Below are positions 1 to 5,703 of a stretch of 7,289 nt of DNA, piece by piece. Position 1 is the first letter of the stretch; every line of letters begins with the position of its first letter. The notes under the pieces are model-generated. The model made no database searches, was not told the origin of the DNA, and saw nothing but the letters and a program-made list of their open reading frames with translations. The position numbers were made by a program, and so were the translations under genes. The stretch is from contig JAEWGD010000007.1 in assembly GCA_023388515.1 (NCBI GenBank), positions 1 to 7,289 on the forward strand, written 5' to 3'. The stretch comes from Bacillota bacterium. Its GTDB lineage: Bacteria; Bacillota; Clostridia; Oscillospirales; Ruminococcaceae.

Positions 1-332
1 GTATGAATGTATTTCTGGAAAAATTGTCAGAATCATATGTAAATGACTTTATTTTGCTAGTTGCTGACGGAGCAGCCTGGCATAAATCAAAAGGGCTTAA
101 AATACCACCAAATATCGAGATTTTCTCCTTGCCACCGTACACTCCCGAGATGAATCCGATTGAACAAATTTGGAAGGAAATTCGTAAACGAGGCTTCAAA
201 AACGAGGTCTTTTCAACACTGGCGAAAGTCGTTGAACGACTCTCCGATACCATCTGCTCTTTATCCCATGATACCATCAAAAGTATAACTAATCGGGATT
301 GGATTTTGTCTATCGTTTGATTTGAGATTAGT
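1..332 (+). mobile_element. IS630-family insertion sequence, 3' end only
   Basis: The right end of an IS630/Tc1-mariner-type insertion sequence enters from the left edge of the window. The identification rests on the transposase it carries. Elements of this family insert at TA and duplicate it. Several TA dinucleotides (329-330, 332-333, 335-336) follow the transposase stop, but the exact terminal repeat cannot be fixed because the other end is outside the window. Minus-strand lipoprotein coding sequence begins immediately beyond, so the element sits inside that gene. The boundary at 332 is approximate. Confidence 0.7.
3..320 (+). CDS. IS630-family transposase, C-terminal part
   Basis: This is the C-terminal half of a DDE-superfamily transposase that cuts and joins the ends of its own insertion sequence. 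Two of the three catalytic acidic residues are visible, numbering from the first Met in the window. The second Asp is D22 in VADGAAWHKS, which matches the family pattern of Asp, Asn/Gly, Ala and His. The catalytic Glu is E54 in LPPYTPEMNPIEQIW, a hallmark of IS630 transposases. The first Asp and the helix-turn-helix region would lie upstream of the window. The Met at position 3 is therefore most likely internal and the gene is cut by the window edge rather than broken. The C-terminus (DWILSIV, stop TGA at 318-320) looks natural. I see no sign of a frameshift in the visible part. Confidence 0.88.
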   Translation: MNVFLEKLSESYVNDFILLVADGAAWHKSKGLKIPPNIEIFSLPPYTPEMNPIEQIWKEIRKRGFKNEVFSTLAKVVERLSDTICSLSHDTIKSITNRDWILSIV

Positions 333-739
333 ATTAAACCCATAATCTTACCATCATTCAGTTCTTCTGCGTTTGATGCATAAACACTAACCAATGCAAA
401 GTCAATTTCGTTATATTTCATGAAAATTACAGAAGGCTTGCCTGTTTTAAATATAGAAAAGGTTTCAGAATCCCACTCAAACCCCTCTCCCAAATCTTGA
501 ATTGTAAATGGAAATGTAACATTTTTGCCATTTATATATATAGTTTTATTTAATGTTTCAGCAGTCCACCCCTCCATAGGAACAGGCATTGTTTCGTGGT
601 ATGTATTAATGTCAATGCTTTCTAATACGCTTTGTGAAGATGTAGAAGCTTTATCAGAGGAATTTTTATCATTTTGACATCCAACCATCAGAATTGATAA
701 AGCAACCATCTACATTACTAAAAGCTTTTTTAATTTCAT
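333..739 (-). pseudogene. Lipoprotein gene broken by an amber codon and by IS630
   Basis: A lipoprotein gene reads leftward from ATG 739-737, with AAGGAGG seven bases upstream. It begins MKLKKLLVM, has TAG at codon 10 (710-712), then resumes MVALSILMVGCQNDKNSS. This is a complete lipoprotein signal (basic n-region, hydrophobic core, lipobox LMVGC) interrupted by one stop. The frame then stays open and protein-like (for example ENMPVPMEG-like and GEGFEWDSETFSIF segments, the latter visible near 440-480) to about 340, where IS630 sequence begins. Past the junction this same frame happens to stay open on the antisense of the transposase to the window edge. The Met after the TAG (709-707) could restart, but it would lack the basic n-region and has no good ribosome binding site. 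I do not recognise the family. The two lesions together support loss of function; the right limit of the intact gene is inferred. Confidence 0.72.
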
Positions 740-783
740 TTCATCGCCTCCTTAAATTGATGTTTTTAACCTAATTACATATT

Positions 784-841
784 ATTTCTACTTTTATACA
801 ATACTATATACACCATTTTATGTAAAGTGAAAAGTAGAAAT
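784..841. repeat. 12-bp perfect inverted repeat around a promoter
   Basis: ATTTCTACTTTT at 784-795 is the exact reverse complement of AAAAGTAGAAAT at 830-841, with 34 bases between. One arm overlaps the -35 hexamer of the candidate promoter and the other covers its predicted start site. This is the geometry of a paired operator. It could instead be a junction scar, because the 30-codon ORF to the right loses protein-like character at the same arm. Confidence 0.55.
803..831 (-). promoter_or_regulatory. Candidate promoter of the broken lipoprotein gene
   Basis: On the minus strand TTCACT (831-826) is followed by a 17-base spacer and TATAGT (808-803). This is a fair sigma-A-type promoter (four of six and five of six consensus matches). 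Transcription would start near 796, about 57 bases before the ATG at 739. It lies between the arms of the inverted repeat at 784-841. Confidence 0.42.
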
Positions 842-910
842 CAACCTCAAATAAAGCAAATTATCTAATTTCAGCAACTGCTCATCTGTCAATTTATTCT
901 GTTCACTCAT
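818..910 (-). CDS. 30-codon ORF, probable N-terminal remnant
   Basis: ATG at 910-908 is preceded by an AGGAAGG-like ribosome binding site and opens MSEQNKLTDEQLLKLDNLLY, an amphipathic, acidic, well-formed bacterial N-terminus. The last nine residues (RLISTFHFT, stop at 820-818) are encoded by the inverted-repeat arm and promoter region and do not look like a continuation. I read it as the start of a longer protein whose remainder has been deleted. A genuine small protein is possible. It lies on the same strand as both lipoprotein genes, 70 bases downstream of the larger one, which suggests a former operon. I do not recognise the family with certainty. Confidence 0.35.
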   Translation of the reverse strand: MSEQNKLTDEQLLKLDNLLYLRLISTFHFT

Positions 911-980
911 TTTGTACTTCCTTCCTGTCTCATAAAATATTTGATTAATTCATTTTAAAACAATGTGCTTTTTGACCTAG

Positions 981-1757
981 TCACATCAAGCAATTGAAAA
1001 TTAACCGCCACCTGGCATGTATAGCCATTTTTTTGATGTTCATATTAGCCCAGTAATTAGTTTCATCTATCTCCGTATTAATTTTATCATACACTTCATC
1101 CTCAAAAACATCGATATGTATTGCCCCTCTTATATCGCTCCTTTGCTTCATTATTTTCATTAATTCCTCCTCAATATTGTATTTTTTTGCCTCTGATAGA
1201 TTTATTACTATTGTAAAGCTAAGAGTACAAAGATTTTCTTTTGATCTCAATGCTCCAAGAACTTCCTCCAAGCTAGTGTCTGCTGTAAACTCATCCGGGT
1301 ATATGGTTGATGTGCTTTCATAAAAAATCTTATATTCATTAAAACTTTTATCAACAATCTTTTTCATCCACTCTGTTAAATCATCTTCGACAAAACTGGA
1401 GAAATAAGTATCGTTTGCACTGTACAAGTCATATTCTTCGATATAAAAAACATTGACTTTGCATGATTCCCTTGTGTCAATATTTACTGCTGTACATCGA
1501 TAATGACTTTCTGAAAAACCTGGTGTGCTTGCTATGCGAATTTCAAACTCATCCTTGTATTTTTTATCCATATACTGTTTTGCGTACGCTTCAATGTCCT
1601 TTATTCGCTCTTGCATCTTTGATAAATCCTCTTCACTATCAGAATTATCTGTTGTTTTTGGTAGTGAAGTCTTTTTTGGAATTGGTAATCCGCACCCACT
1701 AAGCATCATCATGCCCCCTAATAAAACTACAAGTAAAAATATAATCGGCTTTCTCAC
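981..1757 (-). CDS. Predicted lipoprotein of unknown function
   Basis: This is a secreted, membrane-anchored lipoprotein. The initiation codon is GTG (1757-1755), with GGGAGA about eight bases upstream; no in-frame ATG gives a complete signal. Residues 1-22 form a lipoprotein signal: MRKP, a hydrophobic core, and lipobox LSGC with Cys22 as the lipidated residue. A Ser/Asp/Glu-rich linker (about 35-50) follows, then a helix around AYAKQYMDKKYKDEFEI (about 57-73), a pattern common in small Firmicutes lipoproteins, and a mixed alpha/beta domain of unknown role. The last 15 or so residues (KMAIHARWRLIFNCLM) follow a run of seven A (1028-1034 on the plus strand shows T7) and look out of register. 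The +1 and -1 frames both give more ordinary C-termini, so a slip in this run is likely. Function is not known. Confidence 0.75.
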   Translation of the reverse strand: MRKPIIFLLVVLLGGMMMLSGCGLPIPKKTSLPKTTDNSDSEEDLSKMQERIKDIEAYAKQYMDKKYKDEFEIRIASTPGFSESHYRCTAVNIDTRESCKVNVFYIEEYDLYSANDTYFSSFVEDDLTEWMKKIVDKSFNEYKIFYESTSTIYPDEFTADTSLEEVLGALRSKENLCTLSFTIVINLSEAKKYNIEEELMKIMKQRSDIRGAIHIDVFEDEVYDKINTEIDETNYWANMNIKKMAIHARWRLIFNCLM

Positions 1758-2021
1758 AATATCAATCTCCCATTTAATATATAGTAAAACATCAATAAGT
1801 CATAAAGGTTATATTGTAAATATGAGAAAATCATCATATCTGAGCAGGAACAAGCAGTCTCATAGTTTTACTTAGTTCTTTCCAATGATAACTTAATTAA
1901 TATGATATAAAGCACTAATTAGTAGTATATTACAATTGAGCAAATATGTAAATAACTTTTTTAACATTTAACACTTAATTCACATTTTAACTCACAAATA
2001 AGCCCACATTAATTATGTATC
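1758..2021. other. AT-rich intergenic region, possible element boundary
   Basis: I see no convincing gene here. On the minus strand TTTATG (1806-1801), a 17-base gap and TATATA (1783-1778) could be a weak promoter for the lipoprotein gene. AAATAAG (1996-2002) and CTTATTT (2021-2027) form a weak inverted repeat over the recombinase stop codon, without a T-run. Large serine recombinase elements usually end shortly after the last recombinase gene, so an attachment-site junction would be expected here. I cannot point to it from one sequence. Confidence 0.3.
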
Positions 2022-3446
2022 TTATTTCACCTCCCCCACAACCTCGACCCCACCTTTAAACACAATCTGAATCTTATTAGAGGAAATCACTTTAACATAC
2101 TCAACAACCTTCCGTATGACCACATCATCAAATTGTGTCAAGGTACCATTATGTGAATTAAGAATTTCCATAATTTCATTCACCCTAGTAGAATTATATT
2201 TGCTTGATTTCTGCTTAGATTTTTCAGTTTCTATTTGTATTTTCAAGTTACTAATTTCAGATGAAATTTTCTGAAACTCTGATTCAAATTTGGATTCACT
2301 GCCAGTATTTACACTAAGTTTAAGAAGATCACTTATCGCAAGATTGAGTTCTTTTAGCCTGTTTTCCATAGCTATAATATTCCGTGACCCATCATATTCC
2401 AATACATTTTCAATATTCATTTTAAGGATCCCCATAGTTTCATCTTTGCAATTAAAATACTGATTTAAAGCGTCTAAAGTTGCGTTGTGCAGTTTATTCT
2501 CTTCAAGCGTTGGCGATTTAGAACAATATTTTGTGCCATTTTCAAGACGGTTAATACACCGCCATACTGTCTTTTTCTTTCCCTTTTTAGCCCATGTTGT
2601 CCTGCGGTACGGTGTGCCACAATCTCCACAAATAAGCAGTTCAGAAAGTGCATACTTACTTGAATACTTTCCATTTTCAGTGGTGGTTTTATCTGAAACC
2701 TTACGCTTTGAAGAGCGTCTTGCCATTTCTTCTTGTACCTGATTAAACACTTCCCTATCAACTATTGGTTTATGATGGTTAGAAACAAGATATTTAGCAC
2801 GTTCGCCATTGTTTTTCTTCACCTTTTTGGTGATGCAATCTGTTATAAATGTCTTTTGTAAAAGTGCATCACCAACATATTTTTCATTGGTTAGAATGTT
2901 TTTAATCACACCATATGTCCAATTTGTCTTTTTCTGTGAAGTCAGTATTCCTCTGCTTTCAAGTTCATCACAAATCCCCTTAAGGCTTAATCCATCTAGA
3001 TAAAACCTATAAATAAGCTTAATCGTTTCTGCTTCCTCGGGGATAATCTCGGGCTTTCCATCCTCACCTTTTTTATAACCCAGCAATCGCTTATACTGAA
3101 AAACCACCTTGCCGTCCCGATATGCTTTTTGCTTACCCCATGTGACATTTTTGCTGATGGATTCGCTTTCTGCCTGAGCAAAACACCCCATCATAGTGAT
3201 GACCATTTCGCTTACCATTGTTAAGGTGTTTATGTTCTCTTTCTCAAAAATAATGCCGATTCCAAGTGCCTTTAATCTTCTTACATAATTTAGGCAATCC
3301 ACAGTATTTCGTGCAAAACGGCTGATAGATTTTGTAATAATCATATCAATTTTTCCCTTTTCGCAAAGCCTTATCATGCGTAAAAATTCAGGTCGCTTTT
3401 TTGCCTGTGTGCCAGAAATACCTTCATCTGCAAAAACCCCAGCCAT
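2022..3446 (-). CDS. Large serine recombinase, 5'-truncated
   Basis: This is a TnpX/TndX-like large serine recombinase, the enzyme class that excises and integrates conjugative or mobilizable elements. From the only available ATG (3446) the order is as follows. Residues 1-115 are the rest of the resolvase catalytic domain (FADEGISGT, then SISRFARNTVD with the conserved arginines). Residues about 122-243 are the recombinase DNA-binding domain (GYKKGEDGKPEIIPEEAE, then NILTNEKYVGDALLQKT). A zinc ribbon carries Cys273, Cys276, Cys297 and Cys308. A coiled coil spans about 357-415. The C-terminus and stop look normal. The N-terminal catalytic segment with YCRVST is encoded in frame just upstream but has no start codon (see 3447-3593). 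Any product would therefore lack the nucleophilic serine and the start of the fold. I consider the gene inactive. It has the same orientation as the recombinase fragment at 5185-5472. Confidence 0.85.
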   Translation of the reverse strand: MAGVFADEGISGTQAKKRPEFLRMIRLCEKGKIDMIITKSISRFARNTVDCLNYVRRLKALGIGIIFEKENINTLTMVSEMVITMMGCFAQAESESISKNVTWGKQKAYRDGKVVFQYKRLLGYKKGEDGKPEIIPEEAETIKLIYRFYLDGLSLKGICDELESRGILTSQKKTNWTYGVIKNILTNEKYVGDALLQKTFITDCITKKVKKNNGERAKYLVSNHHKPIVDREVFNQVQEEMARRSSKRKVSDKTTTENGKYSSKYALSELLICGDCGTPYRRTTWAKKGKKKTVWRCINRLENGTKYCSKSPTLEENKLHNATLDALNQYFNCKDETMGILKMNIENVLEYDGSRNIIAMENRLKELNLAISDLLKLSVNTGSESKFESEFQKISSEISNLKIQIETEKSKQKSSKYNSTRVNEIMEILNSHNGTLTQFDDVVIRKVVEYVKVISSNKIQIVFKGGVEVVGEVK

Positions 3447-3593
3447 TCGCCATTCCTTATTCGATGAAATTTTATCTGTATAATATTCAATCTGTGCCTG
3501 ATAGCTGTTTTGCTGTTCCTCAAGTTCGGTAGAAACTCGGCAGTAAGCTGCAACTTTTAATTGACGATATTTGTGGTAATGATGCTTTATTAG
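3447..3593 (-). pseudogene. Start-less N-terminal segment of the recombinase
   Basis: The frame of the 2022-3446 gene continues upstream without a stop to TAG at 3596-3594. Similarity to serine recombinases is clear from about 3566 downward: RQLKVAAYCRVSTELEEQQ, with the nucleophilic serine codon TCT at 3533-3531, then YQAQIEYYTDKISSNKEW. There is no ATG, GTG or TTG in this frame between the TAG and the ATG at 3446. Upstream of about 3566 the residues (LIKHHYHKY) do not resemble the family, and the opposite strand carries another protein fragment. This places a junction near 3560-3580. Confidence 0.72.
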
Positions 3594-3745
3594 CTATATC
3601 TAGCTTCCAGCGTGATGTGGGGCTTAAGGTTAATGGAATTTGTGATAAGCCAACAATCACAAAATTAAGATTACAAATATTAAAGCCCAGCGGATTAGCT
3701 TCCGTTGAGCTTACTTTTTTGGAACAAAAATCTATTTATTCTTAA
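3533..3745 (+). pseudogene. Peptidoglycan-binding-like C-terminal fragment, no start
   Basis: A plus-strand frame open from a TAG at 3530-3532 to TAA at 3743-3745 encodes, from about 3542, KLQLLIDDICGNDALLAISS and FQRDVGLKVNGICDKPTITK. The pattern FQ, x, GL, V, G, then T and a Leu-rich end, resembles the PG_binding_1 (peptidoglycan-binding-like) domain found at the ends of amidases and lysins. No start codon with a ribosome binding site precedes it. Its 5' part overlaps recombinase coding sequence on the other strand, so the true fragment probably begins near 3560-3580. The last 20 residues are less typical and may be out of register. It lies directly upstream of, and parallel to, the protease gene. 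The family call is by eye from the motif. Confidence 0.45.
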
Positions 3746-3760
3746 AACATTTACATATAT

Positions 3761-3789
3761 TTAACATATAGCATCAAATAAGGTGTTAT
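3761..3789 (+). promoter_or_regulatory. Candidate promoter of the secreted protease gene
   Basis: TTAACA (3761-3766) is followed after 17 bases by TGTTAT (3784-3789), matching five and four of six consensus bases. It lies between the stop of the upstream fragment and the protease gene. An alternative is TTTACA (3750-3755) with CAAATA (3775-3780). The protease can therefore be transcribed independently of the recombinase module. Confidence 0.33.
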
Positions 3790-3810
3790 CATGTAATTAT
3801 AAAATATTTT

Positions 3811-3816
3811 AGGAGG
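3811..3816 (+). promoter_or_regulatory. Ribosome binding site of the protease gene
   Basis: AGGAGG is a full match to the anti-Shine-Dalgarno core, eight bases before ATG 3825. It fixes the start and suggests efficient translation. Confidence 0.8.
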
Positions 3817-3824
3817 AATGTAAA

Positions 3825-5138
3825 ATGAAAAAGCAATTATCAGTTATTGTGTCGATCGCATGTCTATTGGGAGTGGTGACAGGTTTTTCTAGTGCTGCCG
3901 TTGCCCCAAAAGAAAATTCTTATGAGCAGGATCTCGCTGCAGCTTATCAATGTCTGGAGGTGTATGGTGAATTATTAGACGGTTTTGCTTTATCTTCGAC
4001 TGCTCTGCTTAAATCAAGTGAAAGAAAAATTGCAATGGATGATATAGATTATCCAGATGATTACGCAGGAGCATATTTTAACGCCGACGGAGATAGAAAA
4101 CTTAATATCTATTTAACTGATTTTGAGAACTTAGATTATTATAAAGATATTCTAGGAGATAAAATAGTTAATTATTACGATGTAGACTACTCTTTTAACG
4201 ATCTTTATAATCTTTATGATTTTTCGGACAATGATATGATTAAATGGGGTATTAATTCTGTATCAATTGATGATAAAAATAATGAGGTAGATATTACTAT
4301 GAAAGATGATAAATATATTTCACCTTTTGTAGATTATTTAAAATTGAACAACTATGATCCAGAAATCGCAAACTTCGAAGTTAGTGATGAACAAATTTCA
4401 ACATTAAGTGAAACAATAATTGAAAACGCTAACACAGGAATATCCTCTACTGATATAACGACTTCTGCTACTAAATCTGCACGTAGTGGTGAACTTGTTA
4501 AGGGTGTTTCAGATCAGTGGTTTCTTCATCCAGATGGTTATTATTACAAAAAGGTATCACTTGGCACTATTACATGCAATGCATATGACCCAACCACCGG
4601 AAAATATGGAGTTATTTTGTCAGGGCATCAAGTTACTCCTTCAATACCTACAACATTTAGAAATACAGAAGACGAACTTATTAACTCTAATCCAGCAGAA
4701 TGGAAATCATCTGTTGTGGAAAAAGGAGATTGTGCTTTTATACCTTTTGATTCATCAATGAATTACGTTCCTTCTATATTTCTAACTAATGCAACTAGTG
4801 GCTCTTTATCTTTCATAAACAGAACTCAATTTATAACTTCTCCGGGTCTTAACGGAAGTCCTATAGTGCAGTATGGTAATACTACAGGCAAGCAAACAGG
4901 CACTATAACAAACCTATTCTATTCATATCCTACGACAAATGGGCTTGTACATACCGATTTTATACAAACTGATATTACTGCAATTTCAGGAGACAGTGGA
5001 GGACCAATGGGTATTGATACCCCAGACGGTCTTTACTTAATGGGGAATATAACCGCTGGAGGGCCATCAATTTCAACTATAACAAAATACAATAATATTG
5101 AAAGCATTCTTGGCGTTGAAATTCTAACACTCAATTAA
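3825..5138 (+). CDS. Secreted trypsin-like (S1 family) serine protease
   Basis: This is a chymotrypsin-fold serine endopeptidase exported from the cell. Residues 1 to about 26 form a Sec signal peptide (MKKQ, hydrophobic core, cleavage near AAVA). Residues about 27-220 form a long N-terminal region. AGAYFNADGDRKLNIYLTDF (81-100) recalls the propeptides of alpha-lytic-protease-like enzymes, which help the catalytic domain to fold and are then removed. The catalytic domain occupies about 222-437. The triad can be read: His268 in ILSGHQV, Asp302 in KGDCAFIPFD, and Ser391 in ISGDSGGPMG. A GNITAGG segment near the C-terminus corresponds to the substrate-pocket strand. There is no cell-wall sorting motif or membrane anchor, so the enzyme is probably released. 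The substrate is unknown. The gene is intact, has its own ribosome binding site and terminator, and faces opposite to the recombinases on either side. This makes it the best candidate for cargo of the inserted segment. Confidence 0.87.
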   Translation: MKKQLSVIVSIACLLGVVTGFSSAAVAPKENSYEQDLAAAYQCLEVYGELLDGFALSSTALLKSSERKIAMDDIDYPDDYAGAYFNADGDRKLNIYLTDFENLDYYKDILGDKIVNYYDVDYSFNDLYNLYDFSDNDMIKWGINSVSIDDKNNEVDITMKDDKYISPFVDYLKLNNYDPEIANFEVSDEQISTLSETIIENANTGISSTDITTSATKSARSGELVKGVSDQWFLHPDGYYYKKVSLGTITCNAYDPTTGKYGVILSGHQVTPSIPTTFRNTEDELINSNPAEWKSSVVEKGDCAFIPFDSSMNYVPSIFLTNATSGSLSFINRTQFITSPGLNGSPIVQYGNTTGKQTGTITNLFYSYPTTNGLVHTDFIQTDITAISGDSGGPMGIDTPDGLYLMGNITAGGPSISTITKYNNIESILGVEILTLN

Positions 5139-5152
5139 TAATTAATTACTTT

Positions 5153-5186
5153 GAGGACTACCTTATAAGGTAGTCCTCTTTGTTTT
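5153..5186 (+). terminator. Intrinsic terminator of the protease gene
   Basis: GAGGACTACCTTA at 5153-5165 pairs perfectly with TAAGGTAGTCCTC at 5166-5178, giving a 26-base palindrome. TTTGTTTT follows (5179-5186) on the plus strand. It begins 15 bases after the protease stop. The minus-strand side is followed by AAAGTAATTAAT, not a T-run, so it acts mainly for the plus strand. The T-run overlaps the stop codon of the recombinase fragment. Confidence 0.9.
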
Positions 5187-5472
5187 ATCCAACTCCCCTA
5201 CCCCTCTGCGTCACACACGCCAAATTAAACATTCTGTGCAGTTTCGTATCTGCCTCAACAATTTCAGTGCCAGTCAGTCCCTCATCGGCATAAATATCTA
5301 CCAATTCATCATTCTCACTGCAATTGAACTTATCGCTGTAATAACTCATCTGTGCCATAAATGAATTCAACTGGTCGGCAGAATCAGAGCTTACACGACA
5401 ATATGCAGCAATTCTAGTTTTGTTTATTTTTGCTTCTATAATTGTAGGCTGTATTACCGTTACATTTGCCAT
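5185..5472 (-). pseudogene. Serine recombinase, N-terminal fragment only
   Basis: ATG 5472-5470 is preceded by AGGAGA six bases upstream, so the start is intact. Residues 1-18 form a typical short leader (MANVTVIQP). Residues about 19-70 are the first part of the resolvase catalytic domain, with the nucleophilic serine in AAYCRVSSDS and IYADEGLTGTE. Aligned by eye without gaps over 51 residues it shares 22 (about 43%) with the other recombinase, so the two are paralogues and not halves of one gene. After GTE the sequence no longer follows the family and stops at TAA (5187-5185) inside the terminator of the protease gene. Normal members are roughly 500 residues long. The 95-residue product would have the catalytic serine but no DNA-binding domain. 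It is 72 bases downstream of the 49-residue gene, in the same apparent operon. Confidence 0.78.
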
Positions 5473-5544
5473 AGCAATCTCCTTTCATTTACAACACATG
5501 ATATCACAAACCTTCGTAAATTGGTATCACCATTACCACTGAAT

Positions 5545-5694
5545 TTAAGTGATTTTTCCAGTGCAAGATTGATAATTTAGTTTATCAATCTTATTTGCCT
5601 CATTTGGATTTAAAAGACCCTTATCAAGCAAATCTTTAACAATACTTTTCATAACACCGTACATATATTCGCCCTTTATCTGTTGCTTAGCCAT
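5545..5694 (-). CDS. Small SHOCT-like protein of the integration module
   Basis: A 49-residue protein starts at ATG 5694-5692 with GAGGT six bases upstream. It reads MAKQQIKGEYMYGVMKSIVK, then DLLDKGLLNPNEANKID and a short tail. The pattern of an amphipathic helix followed by a LL, x, KGL(L/I), x, x, x, E/N segment resembles the short SHOCT-type helical hairpin. From general knowledge, small proteins of this kind are often found directly before serine recombinases in Firmicutes integrative elements. It starts nine bases after the mazF-like stop codon, so translational coupling is likely, and the recombinase fragment follows. A role in recombination control is only inferred from this position. 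Confidence 0.62.
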   Translation of the reverse strand: MAKQQIKGEYMYGVMKSIVKDLLDKGLLNPNEANKIDKLNYQSCTGKIT

Positions 5695-5703
5695 AAATCT
5701 ACC

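Noticed and set aside
784..841. A 58-bp MITE-type element
   Set aside because: No target-site duplication is visible next to the arms and no second copy occurs in the window.
1463..1875. Plus-strand ORFs of 79 and 116 codons
   Set aside because: They lie mostly antisense to the lipoprotein gene, have no ribosome binding site and no recognisable protein features.
2025..2060. C-rich stretch at the recombinase end as an attachment site matching the C-rich stretch near 5190-5207
   Set aside because: The resemblance is only shared richness in C, without a common core long enough to support recombination.
2474..3181. Several ORFs of 61-95 codons in other frames of the large recombinase
   Set aside because: They overlap well-supported recombinase domains and lack start signals or family features.
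4486..4761. 91-codon plus-strand ORF inside the protease gene
   Set aside because: It overlaps the catalytic domain in another frame; composition is that of a shadow frame.
5153..5178. Bidirectional terminator serving the recombinase fragment
   Set aside because: The minus-strand side lacks a T-run after the stem.
2022..5472. The two recombinase pieces as one gene split by an insertion
   Set aside because: Both pieces encode the same N-terminal catalytic segment with different sequence (22 of 51 residues identical), so they are two genes.
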